The notes under the pieces were generated by a model. The model was not told where the DNA came from. It worked only from the letters and a program-made list of their open reading frames with translations, and searched no databases. Shown here piece after piece: positions 34,228 to 44,725 of a stretch of DNA of 64,000 nucleotides. Source of the DNA: Schistocephalus solidus. Lineage: Eukaryota; Platyhelminthes; Cestoda; Diphyllobothriidea; Diphyllobothriidae. Each line of letters begins with the position of its first letter. Position 1 is the first letter of the stretch. A program made the translations under genes and the position numbers. Location: positions 1 through 64,000 of the forward strand of contig WEDG01001427.1 of assembly GCA_017591395.1 (NCBI GenBank), in the 5' to 3' direction.

Positions 34228-34278
34228 CCTGTTTAGAAACGTGGCTAAAGTTAAAAGTAAAATCAGTATGTTGGCCAT
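34228..34278 (-). CDS. Possible first exon encoding a signal peptide
   Basis: ATG at 34278-34276 is followed by 16 further codons giving a hydrophobic leader (MANILILLLTLATFLNR), then a strong phase-0 donor GTAAGT at 34227. The design (start codon, leader, intron) is common for small secreted helminth proteins. The next exon was not found, and chance is possible for so short a stretch. Confidence 0.35.
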
Positions 34279-34279
34279 T

Positions 34280-35777
34280 GTGCTCAGGAGCAAATAAAGT
34301 GCTGGCTTGAGACCTCCTTGCAAACTCAATTGAGTTGCGCATAAATTAATTATGCATGTTATACGCGTCATCGTTTACCATTTTTATGGTTGATAAATAA
34401 GCACGCACATATTTTGTGGCTGTTTACGAAGACACGATACGATAAAACGTGCCACAATAAGATGAGGAAATTAACGACACAGTGCTTTAAAATTTTACCA
34501 TGAGGATTTACAAAGACGAAATTTATTCCCAGCTCTGTTACACGGAGGTGGCACTGGAAGTCGGGTTATATTTTATCATATAATGGTGGAATCCCTAATG
34601 GATTGTTGCCATCAAGCACTTAAAATGAGGATAGAATTAACATAGGAGTGATGTTAACCGATCTAACTTAGTCGCCTAGGGAGATGTATGCATTCCGTCT
34701 GACTAGGAATTCTTGCAAAGAACCCATGCAAGTTGACGTAGGGCAAAAATATAATATTACCAACTAAGAACATGGAGACTAAAATTATAATTCCTGAATT
34801 TACTGGAAGTCATCAGTTACTCCCATCCGAACACCATACGGATGAGGTCAGAAAATTTGAATCCAAGTCAACTTTATTAAGCTTTTATTTTCACACCACT
34901 TGCGAAACTTGGAAATATTCGAAGCCAGTAAGGAGAAAAGAACATCGTACCTAACCGTTTGCGTGCAGTATATACTTGTTTTCGGTTGAGCAGCTCATAA
35001 CTGAAGGACGGGGAATTATATGGTACTCGCAGGTGACACTGCATGTTCCGATATAAGGGACCTGGTGTCAGACCGTGACCTGCCTAGTAAGGCAGTAAGC
35101 TGAGTGCAACTTAACTTCGGTTCATAGCTGAATTTTTTTGAGTGTTGTTTGCTGAATACAACTGAGCCAAGACTGGCAATTCCATCCTTTCTAATTTTTA
35201 CCAGTAAAACTACCTTAAAAGCAAACATGCTAAGTGCTTTTGGAAACGGAGCTTCCAACAAATTGCAACGTTAATAAAGAACCGGTCAGAAGAAAAATGA
35301 TGGTTCAGGTAAAGTAAGGAAGTGTTTTTCATAGCAAAAAACTCGTTCGCTAATTTATTACCCAGATGAAAATATATCTGACTCATCTACATGCTGTCAT
35401 TTACGAATCTGTCTAAGAAACATCAGCTGAAATCTTTTATTGGTGTGTATTATGACCTACCAATATAAATGTTACAAGAAAGTAAAAAGTATGCATACCG
35501 GCTGCCTAGTAACAACAGCTTCAAGTAAAGGGTAAGATAAATATAAACTCAAAGTAACGCTTTAGTTGTCTTACCTAGGAAAAGAAGTTGAATATCTTTA
35601 TTTCGGCCCTCCTGATCAGCCATTAACTGTTGATCAATGCGGAAGCTTCGAAAGCTGGAATGCCTGAGCCGCATCTATTATAGGCAAAATAAGCAACTCA
35701 TACTGTTGTGATCCCAAACATTTTCACTTTTTATATGACAGATGCAGAAGCTCATGTATATTAACGCTTTAGAAGAA

Positions 35778-35808
<31 letters not shown>

Positions 35809-37784
35809 AAGAAAGGAGCAAAGTGTGATGCAATGAGTTGAGGCTTTCCAGCATCTCTTTGGGATAGCCGGGGATATTTTACTAACCCCTTCTTTTAATA
35901 AAACACACGTAAGCCTAAATATATTCCACAAAAATTTTCATTACAGAGGAAATTCATTTGAACTTTATACTTTAAGACACGTCCCTTGAGGGCTACCACT
36001 TTTTGACATTTTTAGTAATAAAGGGCATTTACAACAAGTCTGCATTTAACGCAAAAATACAGGTCTTTCACTTCCAGATGTACTTTTCTATCAGGTTAAG
36101 AAGAAACATTCTGTCTTGAGAGAAACATCGGACAGTTTATTGATAAACTTATCGTGTATCAACCATGTTTATTTAAGTAGAGGCTCTGTCATTACCACTT
36201 ACCTCAATTTGATGTGGCTGGCAAGTACCTTTCGAATTAACGCTATAAAATAAATGAGAACATTGCAGAAACCGATGTATTTAGACTACTTAAGAACATT
36301 TGAATGTTTACACACGGGTATGATTCCGTATGTTTTTGAGTTGGTCCTCGGAAATAGTGCCATTAATAATGTGATTTAGGCTGGTGAAGATGGAGCGGTC
36401 CGACCGTTTACACATATTAATTGGTTACTTGCACGAATGTATTTAAGTTTGGCCCCAAACCTAGTCTCTCGTAAGAATACGCACTAAACATAAATTAACT
36501 ATCTGAAATGTATGTGTTTCTTAAAATAAAACGGCAATACTCACAAGTTTTAGCAAATGATATAATTTCTCAGAATAGTCGGGGCAAGTTCGTATGCGGT
36601 ACTGAATGCACCCGTGGCCAGACTTTCAGATGACCTTTTAGTGTTATAGTTTTTGCACGTAAACCGCAATAATGCTTTAAAAAGAACACTTGTGTAAATA
36701 CTGGAAAGCGATTTCTGACAGAATCTGCTAAGGATGTAAATCTATAAAGCAAGGTAGGCATCGATTCACATTCTATTCAAAATTGAGCCAAATATAACAT
36801 CAATCCAAGATCTCTTTTCTCGTTCACGAACTACTGCACCAAATAACCGAAGAGATATATTAAATCTTCAATAGTAATAGTATTATAAATGCAGTTATGC
36901 TATCTCACGCGCAGGAATTTGAACTACAGAATTTTTCACTGTACACGAAATAATGGTAAGGCAGGTTTTAAGAAATTAGTGATAAATATATTCAATTTAA
37001 CTGGACATAAATAGCATAGATAACAAACACAGAATTAAAGGGCCAGCGCTATTGATAATACATGCAAATGCTTACACGAAAATGGTCCAATAGAAGACTT
37101 CTCTGTCTGATAAATGCAGCGCCACAACCTGAGTGTTCCATATTTGGTTTTCATCCTTTAAAATCGATTAGAACTGCCCCTTTCCATTGAAATGCACTGC
37201 CTAAACCTAAAAAATAAATTTTCCACTTTAAAACAACATTCTTGCAATGAGCAGGCAGTGCTGAATGTTGCAGGAGACATAAGTTAGGAGTTGTTGAGAG
37301 CTCTAGATGTCCAACGCTCAGAAATGACACAAAAGGGCATTTGGTGTGGAAATTGAGCCCTCGATGTCCAGGACATCACACGAGAAGACGAACCTTGAAC
37401 TGGCTTGCAGACCCAGCCTCGATAATTTTAACAAATATAGATGAAACGGGCGTAACGTAATCGGGGTATTATTGATTAATTTCAGGTACAGTGTTATTAA
37501 GTATGCGAAAAGATCCAAGAAATAGGCAGACTTTTGTTGGAAAGTCAGTAAGACCTGAATCAGTAGAAGTTTGCATTTCTCGAAAACCTTGTGCAGCAAT
37601 GTGCACCAGGCAATAGAAGAGCAGTATAACGCACTGTATTTTCCTGTATACTGAATTATGCCCGATTGCCTGATAAACAGAATTTAAGACGATATTGGGG
37701 TGGCAAACTCTGCCATTTGTGATGACCACGTATGCGATTTTGCAGATTTAAATAATCCATTTTAACACAATTGTGAAAAAATCG
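34280..37784. other. Non-coding stretch with an AAG microsatellite
   Basis: No gene was recognised. A purine-rich (AAG)n run occupies about 35781-35813. Confidence 0.5.
35781..35813. repeat. (AAG)n microsatellite
   Basis: About 11 AAG/GAA triplets. Confidence 0.95.
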
Positions 37785-37880
37785 ACGGTCCCAGTGGGAT
37801 TCAAACCAAATACAGTGAGAGCAAGGCATGATTAGGGTCAACGCTCTGATCCGCCTGAACTATAAGGCCCACCGGAAGCC
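37785..37880 (-). repeat. tRNA-like SINE head (minus)
   Basis: On the minus strand the A box lies in TTATAGTTCAGGCGGATCAG and the B box is GGTTTGAATCC, with the usual order and a somewhat long spacing. It is a decayed tRNA-derived promoter, not a tRNA gene. Confidence 0.45.
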
Positions 37881-38053
37881 CTGAGTCATATCTCATTTGG
37901 GTCATGTTACCAGCCCAGCCTTCCATAACGTATGGGACCCAGCGATTCTGATGCAGTAAGCTGAACGTCCAAGCAGTCAAGCTAGAATGCACCAGATAAC
38001 TACCAGTTTGGCTCACTTACTAGTTGCTTTTGATAGATTTTAGTATATCATTT

Positions 38054-38145
38054 GGCCCAAGTGAGTCTCGAAGCTCAGGTGGTTATAGCGTTTGCTGTAC
38101 CCAAGCTATGTCTTTGCTATCGTGGGCTCAAATCCCACTTAGGCC
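38054..38145 (+). repeat. tRNA-like SINE head or tRNA pseudogene (plus)
   Basis: The ends pair as an acceptor-like stem: GGCCCAA 38054-38060 with TTAGGCC 38139-38145, six of seven pairs. The T arm is perfect (GTGGG, CTCAAAT loop, CCCAC, 38122-38138). An A-box-like AAGCTCAGGTGG follows a short insert. At 92 nt it is too long, and its middle is disordered, for a normal tRNA. It points away from the minus-strand head at 37785-37880. Confidence 0.45.
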
Positions 38146-38159
38146 GCTGAGGTTTCCAA

Positions 38160-40770
38160 AACTGTTCAAAGGAAAATGTATTTTTCTGCATGTTCCACGA
38201 ACGCCTGCTTAGTGTCAAATAAATTCAACCGACTGTCCTTGAAAACATTTATAGGACACGTAGATTGATTAGGTTTTGTTATTGATTTTGCAAGTTTGAA
38301 ACCAAAAATCATGTCTTCTGCATATATTCCCTGTAAGAAAAGAGAGCTAATAAGAACTAGTATGGTGTGAATCATAAGTGCATCTGCCTTCTTAGTTTCG
38401 GCGCACGCGCATTGAACTAAAACCTACGTGTGTGCATCTGATTGTGATTGTTTGCTGATAAAAACAGGAAGAATCTACTGTAAGAAATTCCGTTGTTTTG
38501 GTAAGCATAGGATGAGAGACAGAATGTTAACAAACAAGTTTGCTTTTCAGTTACCTGATTCAAAGACATGACATCAGTAGAAGAAGTTTTCAGGCAAGTG
38601 TATATCGATTGGCAGTCAAAATTAGAACAGTGTGTCTAAATCCGTCTTTCATTGCTTATGCTTGAAAATCGGCATAGTCACGATTGGTTTGTACCATGTC
38701 TTTTCGGTTAATTGTTATCTTTTAAGAAGTACTTCCAAACTCGGTCCATGCACATTTCAACCATCGCAGAAAATTTCTTTCTCTTTAACCTGTTCCTAAG
38801 TTATTTAAAATAAATTCCGATACGTTAAATGAAGCTACGCAGTGTTAAGATTCAGATAAAGCAGCCTTTTATTGAGTAACATACTTGAAGAGGTCTTACT
38901 TAGTATACCATATGTGCGTAAATTTTAGAAGGTTTATACTGTAGGCCCTTAGATAATGTAGCACGCATGCTGTCTACCTCAACTGAAATGTCTGCAAGTA
39001 AAAAAAAACAGCAGGTACAGTTTAAGAGGTCCATTTTTCACAAAATGCTGGACTATAGAGGGTCTGATGACTAATAATTCAATATCTGTAGCTATGCAGG
39101 GAAAATTTATATATAATTCTTCTACGCGAACTAGTTTACATGAAATGCAAATATGACTAACAGCTGCAAAAGACAGATTCTGCTTATGTTCATAAAACCT
39201 TTAATTTACCCGAAAATGCGCTACCGCTCCTCAATAGTTTGTTTACACTAGTCCGTTTTTATCCACCAAACAAACTACGCGTACGTTGCAAACTAATGTA
39301 GAACGAGATTGGTCATTCCCAAAAACGTTCGCCCAATCACAAATTGGGATGGGTGTATCGTTAAGCCAGTCATCCAATAAGAAATCCTGAGTAATGTTTA
39401 CGAGAAATGTCACACATTTTGCGAATGTTAGCATTGGAGATTTCACTACGTGGTCATTTTGAACACTGCCGTATGTACTGACATGTCATTTTTACCGTGG
39501 AAGCTGAAAAACCCACGCCCCTTCGCCAATTTTATGAGAAAGTTAGCATAAAATTGTAGATTGCTCATATTGAAAGAGCGTGGATACTTATAAGTATTGT
39601 CTTACGGTCGTGTATTCTACTAAGCTACCATAAAGCGCGTGAAACCTGGTTCAAGTTATTATCCTGAGACGCCACGTTTTATCTGCGACTTCTTGCTTGC
39701 AGTTTATTGAAAACGTCTTAATATGGATAAGGGTTCAACAATAAAAGGCCGCCTTTTGAAATGTATACTATTTTGGTCAAGGATAAAACGCGCTTAAAAG
39801 TAAATCCATATGCAATTTTGGATGAGGTGATACTTTTCTGAGCAAATGCTTAAATGTTAAATAAAAAATAAGCTCTTTACAACTCTTTTCATCTATCCTT
39901 AACTTTAGGCTATGGAAAACCTGTGCTAGATAGCTTGCTGCGTAGTAAGAAGTTTCTTTGAGAGAAAACTTTGAAGTCAGACAGACTTGCTACTAGGCAC
40001 TGCTTTGATGGTTAGGTGAAACATGATAGATTCTCTGATTCACAACTAAAATTATTTTACTTGTTGTAAAGTAGCCCTTAGCATTTATACAGCGCTTGTG
40101 TTGGTCAGTGGAATGCTAATTGCAAATGAAAGTTGATGTCAAAAACAACGCTTAAATCGACCTAGGTTATCGGTAGAACAAGCAGTAAACATTTGCATCA
40201 TACTTCTAGTGATGGAGGCTATTAAGTCCCGCAGGGTGCGCTGCCAACACAATCGATGGGAGGAATTTAGCAAGAGGATTAGGATGAACAGAATTTAGCA
40301 TTTAAGGAGATGGTATGTGCAAATAAACGGTACATAATCGTGCAATCGTGTACATCATCGTGCAATTGAGTGCGAAAAAGGAGGATACGCCTTTGTACTC
40401 TGTCAGCGCTGGCAGGGAAAACAACATGCGTAATTTTATTCGTTTTACCTAGTAATTCATACAGACGGAATTCTAAAAAAATTGAATTTATAATTTCTAG
40501 GTTAAAAAGCAGTTTATATGATGCAAACTTATTTCTTGTCCGGGGTTGTGCGTCATCTACAAGTTATCTGCAATCTCAGTCAAATTGAATTAAAGGGGTC
40601 ATAGCGATTTCATTCGCATATAATTAAGGCACTGCCTTTGGGCTGGGCTCAATTCAATTTTAGAATAATACCGCAGGGCATACTCAACCCAGAAACAGAA
40701 TTTCAGAAAATGAATGAAAGTATCAGCAGAAGACGGAACCTGGCCATATTTTCAAGGTTGCTGAGGCCGA
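38160..40770. other. Non-coding stretch
   Basis: AT-rich; nothing recognised. Confidence 0.45.
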
Positions 40771-40774
40771 AATC

Positions 40775-40905
40775 CTCGCAAGGGGGATAACCGTGTCAGC
40801 CGTGAGCTGCTTGAGTCATGGTTCTCAGGCCCACATTCTATCAGCAAGCGCAATTAACTCCCGTTCCCATATTCCGTGTTGAGGCATCGGCTGAGCAGGG
40901 AAATG
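40775..40905 (+). repeat. Dispersed repeat, probable SINE (truncated)
   Basis: CATGGTTCTCAGGCC, CAGCAAGCGCAATTAACTCCC and CATATTCCGTG resemble, in order, parts of 60480-60600 (CCTGGTTCTCCTGCC, CAACAAGCACAATAATGG, GACTCCCATATCC). The tRNA-like head seen at 60403 is missing here. Confidence 0.4.
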
Positions 40906-41123
40906 TGTCACGTGGAGAGGACGTGGGTGAGCGACGCTTCTGATGACAGTGAGCCAAATTGCCGGATCATTATCACACCCGCATCTAACATGGATGATGA
41001 AATCACGGCCATTAACGACTCGAGTCGCTCATCACGATAGCTGCTAACTGTAGTATGCACGTGATCGCGTGGCCAGTGCGTACTATAAATACTGCTCGCC
41101 TTGTGCATCGCCCTTTCTGCTAC

Positions 41124-41220
41124 TGTCTTTGATGATGGGTTCGAGAGAGAAGGCAAAACGGCAGGTCAATAAACACCACGTTCCAGTGATTGCCACTTCT
41201 TTTTCGGAAATCCTTCCTGG
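41124..41220 (+). repeat. Family-2 PLE terminal repeat (plus)
   Basis: TTGATGA 41129-41135 (core base C changed to T) is followed by GGGTTCGAGAGAG, AAAACGGCAGGTCAATAAAC and CCAGTGATTGCC. The last part links it to the palindrome at 51790-51839. Confidence 0.45.
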
Positions 41221-41340
41221 ATCTTGCCTGTTCGCTTCTATAAGAATATCATCCCTTAAAAAAATGTATATGTGATTTGAGTTTGACTTAATTTTGGGCT
41301 AAATGATGGTTTTCAAAAATTAATATAAAATGATTCAGAA

Positions 41341-42968
41341 GACTAGTTGGCGAGCATACGCGTGCTTTCGATAAATTCTCATCGGGCCAGTACATTTATA
41401 TGGGAAACGGAGTACAAGGTAAGACATGAAATCAATAAGGTTCATCTCGTCATACCAGTGAGTCGTGTTAAAAGGGGGAAGGGGTGGCGATAAGAGACAA
41501 ATGGTTAAGCAGCAGTGAGGGTTTGGTGGTCTTTTACGAAAGGGAGGGGGGACGGGAGGGGAAGAGGAGAACGGCCTGGACTGCATGTAATTAAGCCGTC
41601 GTTGGTCATCTAAGCACGGAGCTTGTAGGAGGTTCTTATGTGCGCACAAGACCGGTTTTCTCAACCGGATGGTGGTGGCTTCTGCTGTTGCTAGCAGCCG
41701 CTGACCCAGTGAAGTGGGATAGTTTGGTGGCATATTATAAATCACATGGAAAGGCTTCGTTAGGATCCACATGGTGCCCGGAATCCACCAGGTGTGCGAG
41801 AATCGCACTGTTCATGCCGTTTACTTCGCCTTTTCTCAGCCATGCCGGGAGGTGTTCCTTTATTCCTTTGGCTAGGCGCCGACTCGGGCGACCAATATAA
41901 CCCGCTCCACAGGAGCAAGTGAATGAGTAGATGCACATGGAGGTGGTCGAGGCCGGCAACCTATCCTTACCTTCCCCGTGTAAAACAGGGTTGGTTGAGA
42001 ATAATATCCAAATTCTCGCCGCAGGGAAGGTTCCTGTGACGGCTTGGTCAAGGCATCTTTTCAGGAGTTCACTTGCCGCATCCCCTTGGAAGGGGACTTT
42101 GAGAAATAGGGTTTTCTTTTTTTCAGCAGTAAGTGTGGTGGGTTTTTCTGGACTTGCGACCATATTCTTTGTAATAAATCTATCCGGAAAGCCATTTTCG
42201 AGAAGTAAGTTCTGGATCTTTCATGGCTCTTCTTCGATACAGTCCGCCGAACACATTTTTCTAGTCCTTTGCGCCAAACAACGGACAAGATTGCGTTTTT
42301 TGGATGGGAACGAAACTGCCAAAATTTATATATATTGTCAAGACCAGGTTTTCATTCGATGAACGTCCTTCGGACACTACCGTCAGGTCTTCGGCTTAGG
42401 AGAACGTCTAAGAAAGGAAGCGAACCTCCAATGTGAACTTTATGGCCGGATGAGCTTGATTAACAACATCTAAAAGTGCATCTACATTGGTTTGTGCTTT
42501 GGCAATCGCAAAGATGTCGTCAACGTAGCGACCGTAGTGTTTTAGTTTATTGATCTGATCGCTTAACTGGGATTCCACCAGTTTGCCCATGAAGACATCG
42601 CTAAGAAAGGTCCAAGGAGTTATCCCATAGCTACACCATCTATTTGTCTGTAAAGTTGGTTGTCAAAAAGGAACTGCACGTTTAATATGCATCTTAGTAA
42701 TAGTTCCTATAGTGCATTCGTCGGTATTCCTTTTTCTTGCTGATTTGTCAATAGGAATTCGCAGATGTAATCGACTATCTCAGTGACCGGCACGTTTGTA
42801 AAAAGCGATGAGATGTCTAAAGAGAGCATCATCATGCCGTTTAAGTTTATGTGTTGGACGTCGTCAATAAATTCGAACGTATACCGATAACTATGTGGTG
42901 CCAGGTGACGCTGTATGGGCTTGAGTTTCTCCGCCAACCATTTTGCTATTGCATGATACAGTGAGTTG
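41341..42968 (-). pseudogene. Penelope-like element, minus copy of a head-to-head pair
   Basis: Reading from 42968 downwards: YHAIAKWLAEKLKPI, FEFIDDV, LSLDISSLFTNVP (motif A), RYVDDIFAIA (motif C intact at 42516-42527), then broken thumb sequence, VPFQGDAASELLKR, SMCIYSFTCSCGAGYIGRP (GIY-YIG), LRKPVLC, a stop, and a 3' tail ending at about 41341. Motif B and the thumb are frameshifted, and another frameshift lies near 41740 inside the endonuclease. The N-terminus is missing. It is the same family as 17479-20573 but a clearly distinct subfamily. Confidence 0.8.
41348..41389 (-). ncRNA. Hammerhead-like motif in PLE 3' end (minus copy)
   Basis: Stem I TGGC (41389-41386) pairs with GCCA (41351-41348). 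Stem II GA/TC, GAAA, and stem III AGCA/TGCT are all kept. The core reads CCGATGA, with the invariant U changed to C, so activity is doubtful. Confidence 0.5.
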
Positions 42969-42971
42969 TGT

Positions 42972-44725
42972 GCCAACCAGAAGGGGCACACATCCCTTGG
43001 TTGTATGTTCTACCGAAGATCCACAAGAAGGGTCTGCCAGTTCATCCAATTTTAGACATGCGAAACTCACCGTATCATGCAATAGCAACATGGTTGGCGG
43101 AGAAACTCAAACCCATACAGCGTCAATTTGCGCCACGTAGTTGTCAGTATAAATTCGAATTTATTGACGACATCCAAGACATAAACTTAAACGGCATGGT
43201 GATGCTCTCTTTAGACGTATCATCGCTTTTTACAAACGTGCCGGTCGCTGACACAGTCGATTACATCTGCGATTTCCTATTGACAAATCAGCAAGAAAAA
43301 GGAATACCGACGAATGCACTTAAAGAACTATTACTAAGATGCACATAACAACGCAGTTCCTTTTTGACAACCAACTACACAGACAAATAGATGGTGTAGC
43401 TATGGGCTCGCCCCTTGGACCTCTCTTAGCCAATGTCTTCGTGGGCAAACTGGAGGAATACCAGTTAAGCAATCAGATCAATAAACTAAAACACTACGCT
43501 CGCTACGTTGACAACATCTTTGCGATTGAAATGCACAAACCAATGTAGATGCACTCTTAGATGTTGTTATCAAGCACATCCGGCCGTCAAGTTTACACTG
43601 GAGGTGGTAACGGGAGGTACGCTTCCTTTCTTAGACGTTCTCCCAAACCGAAGAACTGACAGTAGTGTCCGAAGGAGTGTCCATCGAAAGAAAACCTGGT
43701 CTGGAAAATATATAAATTTTGGCAGTTTCGTTCCATCTAAAAATCGCAATCTTGTCCGTTGTTTGGCGCAAAGGGCTATAAAAATTTGTTGTGCGGACTG
43801 TATCGAAGAAGAGCTCCGAAAGATCTAGAACTAACTTCGCGAAAATGGCTTTCTTGATAGATTTGTTACAAATAATATGGTCACAAGTCCAGAAAAACCC
43901 ACCACACTTACTGCGGAAAAAAAGATAACCCTATTTTTCAAAGTCCCCTTCCAAGGGGATGTGGCAAGTGAACTCCTGAAAAGATGCCTTGACCAAGCCG
44001 TCGCAGGAACCTTCCCTGCAGCGAGAATTCGGATATTATTCTCAACCAACCCTGTTTTACACGGGGAAGGTAAGGATAGTTTGCCGGCTTAGACCACCTC
44101 CATGTGCATCTACTCATTCACTTGCTCCTGTGGAGCAGGTTATATTGGTCGCCCGAGTCGGTGCCTAGCAAAAAAAAAGGAACACCTCCCGGCATGGCTG
44201 ACAATAGGTGAAATAAGGGCATAAATAGCGTGATTCTCGCACACCTGGTGGATTCCGGGCCCCGTGTGGACCCTAACGCAGCCTTCCGTGTGATTTATAA
44301 AGTGCCACCAAACTATCCCACTTCACTGGGTCAGCGGCTGCTAGCAACAGCAGAAGCCACCGCCATCCGGTTGAGAAAACCGGTCTTGTGCGCACAAAAT
44401 AACCTCCTACAAACTCCGCGCTCAGATGCCAATGACGGCTTAATTTCATGCAGTCCAGGCCGTTCTCCTCTTCCCCTCCCCTCTCCCCTCCCTTTCGTGA
44501 ACGACCACCAAACCTTCACTGCCGCTTAACCATTTGTCTCTTATCGCCACCCCTTCCCTCTTTTAACACGACTCACTGGTATGACGAGATGAACCTTATT
44601 GATTTCATGTCTTAGCTTGTACTCCGTTTCCCATATAAATGTACTGGCCTGATGAGAATTTATTGAAAGCACGTGTATGCTCGCCAACTAGTCTTCTGAA
44701 TCCTTTGATGGGTATTATCACAACT
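42972..44725 (+). pseudogene. Penelope-like element, plus copy of a head-to-head pair
   Basis: Reads LYVLPKIHKKGLPVHPI, YHAIATWLAEKLKPI, LSLDVSSLFTNVP, GVAMGSPLGPLLANVF (motif B intact), RYVDNIFAIE (motif C at 43504-43515 with the second Asp changed to Asn), SVRRSVHRKKTWSG, VPFQGDVASELLKR, the GIY-YIG region near 44100-44170 (broken by a stop at 44090 and frameshifts) and a tail to about 44725. The N-terminus is missing and meets the minus copy at about 42970. The pyrimidine-rich stretch at 44460-44500 is shared with the minus copy tail. Confidence 0.8.
44645..44686 (+). ncRNA. Hammerhead ribozyme motif in PLE 3' end (plus copy)
   Basis: Stem I TGGC 44645-44648 with GCCA 44683-44686, core CTGATGA 44649-44655, stem II GA/TT (one wobble) around ATTTA, GAAA 44665-44668, stem III AGCA/TGCT with a six-base loop, cleavage predicted after C44682. 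All core bases are present. Homologous to the motifs at 20478-20520 and 41348-41389 (minus). Confidence 0.65.

Noticed and set aside
44331..44519. Minus-strand open frames overlapping PLE tails (also 41640-41900 and 41931-42362 on the plus strand)
   Set aside because: They are antisense to well-supported PLE coding sequence and have no independent features.
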